DNA of 21,834 bases from positions 1 to 21,834 of the forward strand of contig CALFXA010000199.1 in NCBI GenBank assembly GCA_937928015.1, written 5' to 3'. Source of the DNA: an uncultured Anaerolineales bacterium (lineage in GTDB: Bacteria > Chloroflexota > Anaerolineae > Anaerolineales > Villigracilaceae). Position numbers and translations under genes: made by a program. Positions within the stretch are counted from its first letter, which is position 1. Every line of letters begins with the position of its first letter. Under the pieces are notes generated by a model. It saw only the letters and a list, made by a program, of their open reading frames with translations. It had not been told where the DNA came from and did not search any database. Below are positions 6,002-17,966 of the stretch, piece after piece.

Positions 6002-7342
6002 ATGAAACGCTACACCACTTTAATCCTTGTTGGCATCATCGTCCTGCTGGCCGCCGTGTTGACGGGGGTGCTGGTCTTCATCAAGAACCAGCCCACCCAG
6101 GAACGTGCCGTGGCCCCCATCGTCGAGATCAAGCCGATGGAACCCGATTCCTCGAAGTGGGGCATCAACTTCCCCAATCAGTGGAATTCGCTCCAAAAGA
6201 CCGCCACCAATAGCATCGACACCACCTACGGCGGCTCGTCCAAGTTCTCGTGGCTGGAACGTGATCCGCGCCAGTTGATCCTCTTCGCGGGTTATCCGTT
6301 CAGCAAGGAATACAACGACGACCGCGGTCACATGAATGCGCTGGAGGATGTCCGCAGCACCAAGCGCCTAAACCTGAACGACGAGGATCCCAAACACACT
6401 CCCGCCACCTGCTATTCCTGCAAGAGTTCCAACAACCCCGGTCTGTGGGCCGACATGGGCATGGCCGCCTTTGACGCCATGACGTTCAATGAGATGACGC
6501 CCAACATCCAGGAGCCCATCGGCTGCGCCAACTGCCACGAAGCGGGCACCATGCGCCTGATCGTCACCAACCCCGCGCTCGACGAGGCACTCAAGGCCCA
6601 GGGCAAGGACTGGCATGACTTCACCCGCCAGGAAATGCGCTCGTTGGTGTGTGCCAACTGCCACGTCGAGTACTATTTCGCAGGTCCCGAAAAATACCTG
6701 ACCTTCCCGTGGGCCAACGGCACGCGCATCGACCAGATCGTCTCGTACTATGAAGAGAACGGATTCAAGGACTGGGAATATCCCGAGACGGGCACACCCA
6801 TGCTCAAGGCTCAGCATCCTGATTACGAAATGTTCACCGCGGGCTCCACGCACTACAACGCAGGCGTGGCCTGCGCCGACTGCCACATGCCTTACGTACG
6901 CGATGGCGCGTCCAAGTACTCGATGCACGATGTCCACTCGCCGCTGCTCAACCCCGAACTGGCTTGCGGACAGTGTCACAGTGACACCGATTCCGTGGTG
7001 CGCCGCGTCAACTTGATCCAGGAACAGGTCGCCACGACCAAGCAATCCACCGAGGATGCCATCGTGGACGCGATCAACGCACTCAAGGCCGCCGCTGCCA
7101 ATCCCAATGCCGACCAGGACCTGCTCGACCAGGCCCGCAACCTGCATCGCAAGGCCCAGTTCATGTGGGACTTCGTCTCCGCCGAGAACAGCATGGGCTT
7201 CCACAACCCCGAATACGCCCTCAAGATTCTAGCCGACGCCACCAACCTGGCCCGTCAGGCTCAGATGCTGGCCGCGCAATCTGTCAACGATCCGAGCCTG
7301 CTCACGACCGACACCTTCTACACCCCCACTCCCGCTCCGTAA
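6002..7342 (+). CDS. nrfA: Pentaheme cytochrome c nitrite reductase NrfA (ammonia-forming)
   Basis: NrfA reduces nitrite to ammonium with six electrons outside the membrane. The 446-residue protein begins with an uncleaved-looking hydrophobic segment (about 7-27). The active-site heme uses the lysine motif C137-x2-C140-K141; four CxxCH follow at 175-179, 217-221, 291-295 and 322-326. Catalytic residues fit the family: R185, Y224 and H272. The calcium site is E223-Y224 plus K269-x-Q271. Distal heme ligands H110, H309/H312 and H401 are present. The C-terminal helical part carries the dimer interface. AGGAG (5989-5993) precedes ATG 6002. The C-terminus is a short Thr/Pro tail. All key residues are intact, so an active enzyme and DNRA or nitrite-detoxifying capacity are expected. 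A terminator follows. Confidence 0.97.
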   Translation: MKRYTTLILVGIIVLLAAVLTGVLVFIKNQPTQERAVAPIVEIKPMEPDSSKWGINFPNQWNSLQKTATNSIDTTYGGSSKFSWLERDPRQLILFAGYPFSKEYNDDRGHMNALEDVRSTKRLNLNDEDPKHTPATCYSCKSSNNPGLWADMGMAAFDAMTFNEMTPNIQEPIGCANCHEAGTMRLIVTNPALDEALKAQGKDWHDFTRQEMRSLVCANCHVEYYFAGPEKYLTFPWANGTRIDQIVSYYEENGFKDWEYPETGTPMLKAQHPDYEMFTAGSTHYNAGVACADCHMPYVRDGASKYSMHDVHSPLLNPELACGQCHSDTDSVVRRVNLIQEQVATTKQSTEDAIVDAINALKAAAANPNADQDLLDQARNLHRKAQFMWDFVSAENSMGFHNPEYALKILADATNLARQAQMLAAQSVNDPSLLTTDTFYTPTPAP

Positions 7343-7360
7343 ACCTTTCCACTTTCATTG

Positions 7361-7395
7361 AAACTGGCGAAGACCTTGATCTTCGCCAGTTTTTA
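7361..7395 (+). terminator. Rho-independent terminator of nrfHA
   Basis: AAACTGGCGAAG (7361-7372) pairs perfectly with CTTCGCCAGTTT (7381-7392) around an 8-nt loop, with T-rich sequence after it (7389-7394). It ends the nrfHA transcript 18 nt after the stop codon. Confidence 0.92.
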
Positions 7396-7458
7396 TTTTC
7401 GCCAAAAGCGGGAACATTATGGAGCAGACCGTCGTCCTGCCCGCATAGGAGATTCGTC

Positions 7459-7908
7459 ATGAGAAAAATCATCTTTATTGTTTTAGCCATCGCCATGACC
7501 GCCTGCGCCATCGGCGCAAAGAACGACCTTACCGCCAACCAGGAAAAATGGCAGACCAGCGGCGTGACCCATTACCGCTTCGATCTCGACGTCATCTGTT
7601 TCTGCGCCTTCCGTGATCGGATGCCGCTGCACATCGAGGTCAAGGATGGGCAGGTCGTCTCGATGACCTACGCCGATGGGACCGCCATCCCCGCCGACGA
7701 CCCGATCCGCGAGACCTTCGACCGCTACGCCACCTTCGACGCCCTTTTCGCGGACCTTCAGTCTGGTCCCGCTTCAAAGGCCGAAGAGGTCACGATCCAG
7801 TACGATCCCACCTACGGCTTCCCCAGCGACGTCAACATCGACCAGATCAAGGCTGCCATGGATGACGAACTACATTTGACGGTGTCGAACTTTGAAGTAT
7901 TGAAGTAA
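7459..7908 (+). CDS. DUF6174-like lipoprotein
   Basis: A 149-residue secreted lipoprotein of unknown function. The signal peptide ends at MTAC (lipid Cys16). The mature part matches the pattern I associate with DUF6174: W-x6-HYRFDL, CFC (C47, C49), a V-x-DGQVVSM strand pair, and a C-terminal YDPTYGFPSDVNID block. The start at 7459 is chosen because AGGAGA (7447-7452) lies just upstream and the signal peptide begins there; the same frame stays open further upstream through the nrfA terminator but has no coding character. It follows nrfA but behind a terminator, so it is probably a separate transcript. The promoter is not clear. The family assignment is from motif memory. Confidence 0.82.
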   Translation: MRKIIFIVLAIAMTACAIGAKNDLTANQEKWQTSGVTHYRFDLDVICFCAFRDRMPLHIEVKDGQVVSMTYADGTAIPADDPIRETFDRYATFDALFADLQSGPASKAEEVTIQYDPTYGFPSDVNIDQIKAAMDDELHLTVSNFEVLK

Positions 7909-7912
7909 CTTG

Positions 7913-7944
7913 ATTTCGCCTTGAGCACAATCGAAGGGCGAAAT
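7913..7944. repeat. Intergenic inverted repeat, relative of the repeat at 3131
   Basis: ATTTCGCC (7913-7920) and GGCGAAAT (7937-7944) are perfect inverted arms. On the minus strand the interior (7919-7938) reads CCCTTCGATTGTGCTCAAGG, differing from the core at 3132-3151 at only a few positions. This suggests a dispersed hairpin repeat family. Confidence 0.55.
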
Positions 7945-7954
7945 TAATAAAACA

Positions 7955-7984
7955 AAAAGGTCGCGCTAATCAGCGCGACCTTTT
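7955..7984. terminator. Bidirectional terminator between convergent genes
   Basis: AAAAGGTCGCGCT (7955-7967) and AGCGCGACCTTTT (7972-7984) form a perfect 13-bp stem with a 4-nt loop. With A's on one side and T's on the other it works in both directions, serving the DUF6174-like gene (+) and the glycosyltransferase ending at 7990 (-). Confidence 0.95.
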
Positions 7985-7989
7985 GTCAT

Positions 7990-8915
<926 letters not shown>

Positions 8916-8919
<4 letters not shown>

Positions 8920-10088
8920 TGGCTTTTTTCCTGTTTCTCGATTGGTTTTCTCTTCAAAGCGCGCAGGCGGGGCGGCTGTTGCCCCCCGTCGGGCGCGACA
9001 AATTGTCGTTCGCCATCGTCGGCAAACGGAGGCAGGTCGAGCACGCGGCGGCGCAGATATTCCAAAATAACGATGGCGGAGGCCAGCACGGGCACCACCA
9101 GCAGGGCACCCATGATCCCCTCCAAGATGGTGGCGATCATGATGGCGATGAAGATCACAGCCTCATTCATGTGGACACTGCGTCCCATCACGAATGGGCG
9201 CAGGAAGAAGTTCTTCAGATTGATAAGGACCAGGTATACAAGCAGGACGATGCCCGCCACCGCCACATTAGGCAGGTCGATCCAGTTCGAGCCTTCCAGC
9301 AGGGCCACGGCGATGGCCAGCACGGCCGCCAGGAAGGGACCCACGTCAGGCACCAGGGTAAACAGTCCCGCCACCACGCCCAGCACCAGTGCGCCCGGGA
9401 TCCCCAGAATGAACCAGGCAATGGTGAAGACTACGCCGACGATCAGCATCAGCACGATCTGCCCGCGCAGGTAGGCCATCCAGATACGGCGCACGCGGCG
9501 ATATAGTTCACGCATATCGTCCTGATGGGCGGGCGGCGCAAGTTCAATCAACCAATCGCGCATACGCGGCCACTCGGTCATGAAGATATGGATGCTGACC
9601 ACGATGACCAGGACCCACAACGCGCCCACCGAGGTGGTTTCCAGCCAAGCCAGGACTTGTTCAGGAAGGGGACTCAGCACCGCGTCCTGCAAGTGGGCAA
9701 AGTTGGAGGCCAGGTTCTCCAAGTGGAATTCCATGTTCATGAACACGACCGGCTTGGAGAGGATCGCGCTGAACTGCTGATTGAGGTCGAGTACATCACG
9801 AACGACGAACTGCAACTCGTCGAAGAAAATTGGCGTGAGGGTGGCGGGCACGCCCACCAGCAGGATCAACGCCGAAAAGTAAACAATATTCACGGCGGCG
9901 GCGCGAGAGAGTTTCGTCTGCTGGGTGAGGAAGAAGACCACGGGGTTGATCAGGTAGGCGACAAAACCCGCAATGACCAACGCCCGCACGGCATCGCGGG
10001 CGTAGATCATGAACGCAATCAGGCCGAAGAAGAGGATTCCGCCCGTGACGTATCGAAAGGGGAGACTCCAGGATTCAGGCCGCTTCAT
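8916..10088 (-). CDS. AI-2E family membrane transporter
   Basis: A 390-residue integral membrane protein of the AI-2E/YdiK/PerM family (PF01594 type), whose members include exporters of autoinducer-2 and Na+/Li+:H+ antiporters; substrates of most are unknown. Seven or eight hydrophobic segments are visible: two near the N-terminus (about 14-50), one at about 64-88, a long soluble-looking stretch of about 90-150, then helices to about residue 350. The family-typical motif region [20 protein letters not shown] lies in the middle. The C-terminal 40 residues are hydrophilic and Arg/Pro-rich. ATG 10088 overlaps the thrC stop by 4 nt (ATGA), and its own stop overlaps the next start the same way. 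It is therefore a tightly coupled middle gene. The thrC link is not a known pathway. Confidence 0.9.
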
Positions 10089-11353
10089 AACACTTTCTTG
10101 ACGGCATCGAGAGTCGGCTCGATGATCGGCGCCTGCGGGACGACCTGCATGGCGGCGCGCACGTCCTTGAGGCCGCTGCCCGTATTCAGCACGAGGACGG
10201 GGTCCTCACCGCTGACCAGGCCTGAGGTCGCCGCCTGGACCAGGCCCGCATAAGCCGTGGCGCCCGCAGGTTCGGCGAAGATGCCCATCTTGCCAAGGTC
10301 GGCGATGGCCTGGAGGATGTCTGCATCCTTGACCGTGAGGTAGGTGCCGTTTGTGTCGCGCGCGGCGCGAACAGCGCGAACGCCGTCACGCGGCAGGTCG
10401 ACGGAGATACTGTCAGCCAGGGTGGTGGCGGAAACGGGGACGATGGTCTCGGTCCCCGCGCGGAAAGCGTTGGCGATGGCGGCCGACCCTTCAGCCTGCA
10501 CCCCGACGATGCGCGGCATGCGCGCGATCCAGCCGAGGTTGAAGAGGTCCTTGAAACCCTTGTGGATGCCCGAGATGATGTTGCCATCGCCGACCGAGAC
10601 GAAGACCGTCAGCGGGGCGTGGTCCGAATCGGGGCCGATCTTCTCGTGCCATTCGCGGTGGACGGTCTCCCACCACTCCCAAATCTCATAGGCGGCGGTC
10701 TTCTTGCCCTCGGCCGTGAAGGGATTGTAGCCGGTGTTGCGGCAATACCAGCCGAATTCCTGCGAGGCCTTAATGGTCAGGTCGAAGGCGTCGTCGTAAG
10801 TGCCATCCACCAGGATGACCTTCGCGCCGAAGACGAGTAACTGCGCCACCTTTGCGGGCGGCGCGGACTTGGGCGCGAAGATGACGGACTTCTGCCCCAC
10901 CGCAGCGGACATGCAGGCCAGGGCCGCGCCTGCGTTGCCCGTGGAGGCGGTTACCACCACATCGGCTTTGATCTCGCGGGCGCGCGCCACCAGAATAGCG
11001 CTGGCGCGGTCCTTGAAGGAGGCCGAGGGATTGCGCGATTCGTCCTTGAGCCAAAGATGTTTGAGGCCGAGGCGCTCCGCTAGACGTGGCAGGGCAAAGA
11101 CGGGAGTCCAGCCTGCGGCGTGGAGCGGGGTCCCTTCGCCCGGGGGCTCGGGAACAGGCAACAGCGGCAGATAGCGCCACAGGGACGGGTCCGTGCGGGA
11201 GGTGATGTCCTCGGGCTGGTACTTGGCGCGCAGGGCGTCGAAATCGAGCACCACGTCGAGGTTGCCGCCATCGTGCGGGCAGGTGTAGGTGACCTGGCCC
11301 GGGAGGAACTCGCGGCCGCAGATCGAGCAACGATAGCCAGTGAATTTGTTCAT
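10085..11353 (-). CDS. thrC: Threonine synthase with N-terminal zinc-finger segment
   Basis: PLP-dependent threonine synthase, converting O-phospho-L-homoserine to L-threonine, the last step of threonine synthesis. I start at ATG 11351-11353: AAAAGG lies at the right distance on the minus strand, while the ATG two codons earlier (11359) would overlap that ribosome site. The product has 422 residues. A short cysteine module comes first (C9-x2-C12 and C25; the usual fourth Cys is absent). The fold-type II core has GEGTPL, the PLP lysine in NPSASFKDR (K114), STGNAGAALA phosphate-binding loop, and SVGDG and NTGSG loops towards the end. The family also includes cysteate or 2-aminobutyrate-type homologues, so O-phosphohomoserine as substrate is likely rather than proven. 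First gene of a three-gene coupled operon. Confidence 0.9.
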   Translation of the reverse strand: MNKFTGYRCSICGREFLPGQVTYTCPHDGGNLDVVLDFDALRAKYQPEDITSRTDPSLWRYLPLLPVPEPPGEGTPLHAAGWTPVFALPRLAERLGLKHLWLKDESRNPSASFKDRASAILVARAREIKADVVVTASTGNAGAALACMSAAVGQKSVIFAPKSAPPAKVAQLLVFGAKVILVDGTYDDAFDLTIKASQEFGWYCRNTGYNPFTAEGKKTAAYEIWEWWETVHREWHEKIGPDSDHAPLTVFVSVGDGNIISGIHKGFKDLFNLGWIARMPRIVGVQAEGSAAIANAFRAGTETIVPVSATTLADSISVDLPRDGVRAVRAARDTNGTYLTVKDADILQAIADLGKMGIFAEPAGATAYAGLVQAATSGLVSGEDPVLVLNTGSGLKDVRAAMQVVPQAPIIEPTLDAVKKVL

Positions 11354-11406
11354 GGGCATCCTTTTGTTGGCTTGATTTTACTCGAATAGAACAAACCCGA
11401 GTGTCG

Positions 11407-11441
11407 AAAAAGGACTCTCAGCCTGAGCCAAGAGTCCTTTT
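11407..11441 (-). terminator. Terminator of the transporter/hydroxylase operon
   Basis: AAAAGGACTCT (11408-11418) pairs perfectly with AGAGTCCTTTT (11431-11441) around a 12-nt loop. Read on the minus strand, the stem ends in a T-tract complementary to 11407-11411. It lies 17 nt after the stop of the molybdenum hydroxylase gene and before thrC, separating the two minus-strand operons. Confidence 0.88.
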
Positions 11442-11458
11442 GGGTTTCACTTTTCCTT

Positions 11459-14254
<2,796 letters not shown>

Positions 14255-14264
14255 AACGATAATC

Positions 14265-15137
14265 CTATTCAGCGCGTTTCCACGCAGTATCAAGCACGTC
14301 CTTCAGCAAGCCGCCGACGATGTGCCGCCGATAGTCGGCGCTGGCGCGGCGGGCGCTGGTGCGGAACTTGGCCTGATCCAACAGACAATCGAGCGCGTGG
14401 GCAAAGGTCTCATCGTTGAAGGATTGTCCGCGCAGGAAGGCTTCCGCTTCGGTGGCGCGGAAGGGGGTCGCGCCGCCCGGGCCAACGGCGATGTGAATAT
14501 CCCTGACGAGGTCGCCGTCACGTTCGAGCCAGACCGCGCAGTTCAGGATGGGCAGCGCCACACCCTGCGGACGCATGATGCGCTTGAAGCACGAGGCCTG
14601 ATGAGGCCTGGCGATCGGCAGGTAGAAACCGACGATGATCTCTTTGGTCTTGTCGATGGCTGATTTGCCCGGGCCGAGGAAGAGCGAGGTGAACGGCATA
14701 CGGCGTCGGCCCGCTGCGCCGGCCACTTCGGCTACGGCATCCAGCGCTGTCAGGGCGATGGTCCCGTCGGCGGCGGGCAGGGCGTGGGCCACGTTTCCGC
14801 CCAGGGTGGCGGTGTTGCGTACCTGCGGACCCGCGATCAGATTCGCAGCCTCGGTCAGCGCCTGGGCGTGGGTGCCCACCAGAGGGTCCAGAGCCACCTG
14901 GTTGACGGGCACGGCCGCGCCGACGTAGAGTTCATCCCCGCGCAATTCGAGCGCGGACATCTCGGGGATGAAGGTCAGATCGATGAGAGTGTGGACGGGG
15001 GGATGGTTGCCCTGACGCAGGTCGAGCATCAGGTCGGTGCCGCCCGCGATGGGCAAGGCAGGACCCGCGGCCGAAGCCAGGTCCTGCACAGCCTCCGCGA
15101 CGGAGGTGGGACTTTTGTATTCCTGCCAAAGGTTCAT
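14265..15137 (-). CDS. FAD-binding subunit of a molybdenum hydroxylase
   Basis: A 290-residue flavoprotein of the CoxM/XdhB family (FAD_binding_5 plus CO-dehydrogenase flavoprotein C-terminal domain), carrying electrons from the iron-sulfur clusters to the final acceptor. The FAD loops are visible: AGGTDLMLDLR (31-41) and RNTATLGGNVAHALPAADG (107-125). The C-terminal domain has FKRIMRPQGVALPILNCAVW and AVGPGGATPFRATEAEAFL. No extra 4Fe-4S insert of the hydroxybenzoyl-CoA reductase type is seen. The start ATG 15137 has AAAGGA upstream. The gene precedes the fused FeS/Mo gene by 10 nt, so the enzyme is probably a two-gene, three-domain hydroxylase. A structured leader lies between this gene and the ABC ATPase upstream. 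Confidence 0.93.
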   Translation of the reverse strand: MNLWQEYKSPTSVAEAVQDLASAAGPALPIAGGTDLMLDLRQGNHPPVHTLIDLTFIPEMSALELRGDELYVGAAVPVNQVALDPLVGTHAQALTEAANLIAGPQVRNTATLGGNVAHALPAADGTIALTALDAVAEVAGAAGRRRMPFTSLFLGPGKSAIDKTKEIIVGFYLPIARPHQASCFKRIMRPQGVALPILNCAVWLERDGDLVRDIHIAVGPGGATPFRATEAEAFLRGQSFNDETFAHALDCLLDQAKFRTSARRASADYRRHIVGGLLKDVLDTAWKRAE

Positions 15138-15169
15138 AGGTGGTGTCCTTTCTGTGGACGGCGGTACTT

Positions 15170-15223
15170 TTCGGTGGGTGCTACACGACCCAACGCCGCT
15201 GGTTTCAGCCAGCGACCACCGAA
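15170..15223 (-). other. Structured hairpin element in the FAD-subunit leader
   Basis: Outer arms TTCGGTGG (15170-15177) and CCACCGAA (15216-15223) enclose a second perfect hairpin, CGCTGG (15197-15202) with CCAGCG (15209-15214), plus a possible GGGT/ACCC pairing in the remaining arm. The 98-nt gap between the ABC ATPase and the FAD subunit is mostly this structure. It could be a regulatory RNA leader for the hydroxylase genes, a processing signal, or a REP-like repeat. I do not recognise a known riboswitch in it. Confidence 0.5.
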
Positions 15224-15236
15224 CCGATGGATTTAT

Positions 15237-16805
15237 TTATTTTACAACAGGCGCACTCTCTTCAGGGTGGACACCTGCCATCAACAAACCAAGCCGTTCA
15301 GGGGTGGCATCTTCGCGCGGGACGATGTCCATGACCTGGCCTTCGTAGAGAACAGCGATGCGGTCGGACAGGGCCAGGATCTCGTCTAGGTCCTCGGAGA
15401 TGAGCATGACAGCCACGCCCTTACGGCGCTGTTCGAGCAATTGCTCTCGCACGTATTCGGTTGCGCCAATGTCGAGTCCGCGCGTGGGTTGGGCGGCGAT
15501 GATGACGCGCGGGGTGCGGAAGATCTCACGGGCCAGCACCACCTTCTGGATGTTGCCGCCCGAGAGGTTCTTGGCCAGCGTGTCGCGCGAAGGCGTCTTG
15601 ACATGGAACTGCGTGATGAGCTCATCCGCGTGGCGGGAGATCTCACGCAGGTTGAGCAGGCCCGAGCGCGAATACGGCATCTTGGTATGCTCACGCAGGA
15701 TCATGTTCTCGGCCACCGAGAAATCCTTGATCACGCCGTCGCGCATGCGCTCCTCGGGGATATAGGACAACATACGGTCGGTGACCTCGGCGGGAGTCAG
15801 TCCCGTGATGTCCCTGCCCTCCAGGAGGATCTTTCCACCCGTGACCTTGCGCAAGCCTGTGACGGTCTCGGCCAATTCACGCTGACCGTTGCCCGAGACG
15901 CCTGCAATGCCCAGGATCTCCCCCGAGCAGACCTCCAGGCTGACGCCGCGCAGGCCAGGCGTACCGCGGTCGCTGCCACAGGCCACGTTCTCAAGTTGCA
16001 GACGGGCTTCGGCGCATTGGACCTCGCCGCGGTCGGGGGCGAAGGTTACTTCGCGGCCGACCATCCAGTTGGCCAAGTCCTGTTTGGTGATCTCGGACGT
16101 GGGGCGGGTCCCGATCTTGCGCCCGTCGCGCAGCACAGTGATGCGGTTACTGATCTCGACCACCTCATGCAACTTGTGGGAGATGAAGACGAGTCCATGC
16201 CCATCGCGGGTCATCTGGCGCATGATGACGAACAACTCGTCCACTTCCTGCGGGGTCAGCACGGCGGTGGGCTCGTCGAGGATGAGCAGGGCCGCGCCGC
16301 GATACAGGGCCTTGATAATCTCCACACGCTGCTGCTGCCCCACGGACAACTGCCAGACGTAGGCGGAAGGGTCGATCTTGAGGCTGTAGATCTCAGCCAG
16401 TTCGAGGATGCGTTTCGAGACGCGATCCAGGTCAGTGAGCGCGCCGCGCGAGGAGGGCAGACCGAGCGCCACGTTCTCGGCCACGGTCAGGGTCGGCACC
16501 AGCATGAAGTGCTGATGAATCATGCCGATACCCAGGCGGATCGAGTCGGTGGGCGAAGCAATCGTGACGGGTTGGCCGTTGAGCAGAATCTGGCCCTCGT
16601 CCGGGTGGTACAGCCCATAGAGGATTTTCATCAGCGTGCTTTTGCCCGCGCCGTTCTCGCCCAACAGGGCATGTACCTCACCAGCCTGCACGTCGAAGTC
16701 CACGTGGTCGCTGGCAAGCACACCGGGAAAGCGCTTGGTGATGCCGCGCATTTCGAGGCGGTCGATCCGCGTTCGGCCTGAGGGAAGGGTGTTTGCTTCG
16801 GTCAT
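15237..16805 (-). CDS. BMP-type nucleoside ABC transporter, double ATP-binding protein
   Basis: A 522-residue ATPase with two tandem nucleotide-binding domains, as in NupO/YufO and RbsA-type importers. NBD1 is complete: GENGAGKST (49-57), MIHQHF (95-100), LSVGQQQR (153-160), LLILDEPT (173-180), H210. NBD2 (from about 265) has a degenerate P-loop, GVSGNGQREL in place of a Lys-containing loop, yet keeps the signature LSGGNIQK and AAQPTRGLD; this asymmetry is normal for the family. It would power import of a nucleoside-like substrate through the two permeases encoded upstream. ATG 16805 has GAGGA about 8 nt upstream. It lies 66 nt after the BMP lipoprotein gene, with a strong hairpin in between. 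Confidence 0.95.
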   Translation of the reverse strand: MTEANTLPSGRTRIDRLEMRGITKRFPGVLASDHVDFDVQAGEVHALLGENGAGKSTLMKILYGLYHPDEGQILLNGQPVTIASPTDSIRLGIGMIHQHFMLVPTLTVAENVALGLPSSRGALTDLDRVSKRILELAEIYSLKIDPSAYVWQLSVGQQQRVEIIKALYRGAALLILDEPTAVLTPQEVDELFVIMRQMTRDGHGLVFISHKLHEVVEISNRITVLRDGRKIGTRPTSEITKQDLANWMVGREVTFAPDRGEVQCAEARLQLENVACGSDRGTPGLRGVSLEVCSGEILGIAGVSGNGQRELAETVTGLRKVTGGKILLEGRDITGLTPAEVTDRMLSYIPEERMRDGVIKDFSVAENMILREHTKMPYSRSGLLNLREISRHADELITQFHVKTPSRDTLAKNLSGGNIQKVVLAREIFRTPRVIIAAQPTRGLDIGATEYVREQLLEQRRKGVAVMLISEDLDEILALSDRIAVLYEGQVMDIVPREDATPERLGLLMAGVHPEESAPVVK

Positions 16806-16823
16806 GGTGCCATCCTCGCTCGG

Positions 16824-16850
16824 GGCCGTGGGGACTGGATCCCCACGGCC
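16824..16850 (-). promoter_or_regulatory. Perfect 11-bp hairpin between binding-protein and ATPase genes
   Basis: GGCCGTGGGGA (16824-16834) pairs with TCCCCACGGCC (16840-16850) around CTGGA. No T-tract follows on the minus strand, so it is not a classical terminator. Placed just after the lipoprotein gene, it could protect the upstream mRNA from 3' decay and keep the binding protein in excess over the ATPase, as in other ABC operons. Confidence 0.7.
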
Positions 16851-16871
16851 ATCGGTTATCGAAAGACGAAC

Positions 16872-17867
16872 TTACGGCAGGGTGATGGTGATGCTGCCAT
16901 CCTTGATGCCCTGGATGGTCTTGTCGGCCAGAGCCTTGGCGTCAGCGGACAGAGCGTAATCGGGGTTGAACTCGATCACCTCGCCGCCGTTGGCCAGGTT
17001 GGCAGTGAAGGACTTGCCGCCCAGGGTGCCAGCCTTGATGAGGGAGATGATCTCACGCAGGGCCACTTCCCAGTGATAGACCTGGCTGGCGACCACGATC
17101 TTGGGGGCCAGGGAGCTCTGATTAGACTGGGTACCGAACCACAGGGCATTGGCTTCCTGGGCCTTGCCGATCGCGCCGACCACCATCTGAGCGGTACCGG
17201 TCAACACGTCCGCGCCGGCGGCGATGTGGGTGTTGGCGGCCTCGGCGGCCAGGGCGGTGTCGGAGAAGGAGCCGATGTAGTTCACGTTGACCGTGGCATC
17301 GGGCTTGGTGGCCAGCACGCCAGCCTTGAAGCCGTCCACGTACAACTTGGCATCGCCGGTCTCGATCGGGCCGACCACGCCGATAACGTCGCTGGTGGAC
17401 AGGGTGGCCGCCAGCACGCCGTTGACATAGCCGCCTTCCTGGGAGGCCGCTTCATAGGCGAAGATGTTGGGCTGGCCGAAGGTGTCGGCAGTGGTGCCCC
17501 AGGCGAAGCTGGTCTTCGGGAAGTCGGGGGCGATCTCCTGCAGGGAGGAACCGTACTGCGAGCCGTGGGCGATCACCAGGTCATAGCCCTGGGTGGCGTA
17601 GTCGCGGATGGCCGCGGCGGCGTCATCCACCACGAACATGTTCTCGGAATAGACAATCTCGAACTTATCGGGACCGCCCATTTCCTGCTGGATGCGGACG
17701 AGGGCGTCGTACATGCTCTGGCTAAAGGCCAGGTCATTGATGGCGCTCGGCATAACGACAGCCACGCGGAATTTCTTCTCGGGGGCCTGAGTGGCCTGGC
17801 CGCCGCACGCGCTCAGGACCATCGAAAGGACGACGATCAGGCTGACGAGCCAATAGATCTTTTTCAT
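16872..17867 (-). CDS. BMP-family nucleoside-binding lipoprotein
   Basis: A 331-residue solute-binding lipoprotein of the basic membrane protein (BMP/PnrA/Med) family, whose characterised members bind purine or other nucleosides. The start at 17867 is chosen for AGGAG 6 nt upstream and for the signal peptide MKKIYWLVSL with lipobox LSAC (lipid Cys21). A longer start at 17924 has its own weaker AAGGAG and would add 19 residues before the Lys-Lys; it is less likely. Family features include VAVVMPSAINDLAFSQSMYDAL, the AHGSQYG segment, FAYEAASQEGGYVNGVLAA and VLTGTAQMVVGAI. It lies between the permease pair and the ATPase; in many related operons the binding protein comes first, so gene order is rearranged. 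Confidence 0.93.
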   Translation of the reverse strand: MKKIYWLVSLIVVLSMVLSACGGQATQAPEKKFRVAVVMPSAINDLAFSQSMYDALVRIQQEMGGPDKFEIVYSENMFVVDDAAAAIRDYATQGYDLVIAHGSQYGSSLQEIAPDFPKTSFAWGTTADTFGQPNIFAYEAASQEGGYVNGVLAATLSTSDVIGVVGPIETGDAKLYVDGFKAGVLATKPDATVNVNYIGSFSDTALAAEAANTHIAAGADVLTGTAQMVVGAIGKAQEANALWFGTQSNQSSLAPKIVVASQVYHWEVALREIISLIKAGTLGGKSFTANLANGGEVIEFNPDYALSADAKALADKTIQGIKDGSITITLP

Positions 17868-17966
17868 CTTCTTCTCCTGTTCATGAAATGAAAATTCGAC
17901 AGACGGTACGGACCTTGCAGACATACGGTTGAAACTCCTTGTGCGGAAACCTCCTTGCCAAGAATA

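Noticed and set aside
6973..6987. Palindrome GTGTCAC-A-GTGACAC resembling a CRP/FNR half-site pair
   Set aside because: It lies inside nrfA over the last heme motif (CHSDT codons), has an odd centre and no promoter elements; it is best explained by coding sequence.
15138..15236. Known purine or xanthine riboswitch before the FAD subunit gene
   Set aside because: The hairpins are clear, but I cannot match the conserved loop sequences of any class I know, so I list only a structured element.
15441..16781. Plus-strand open frame of 446 codons
   Set aside because: Antisense shadow of the double-NBD ABC ATPase; no ribosome site and no recognisable motif.
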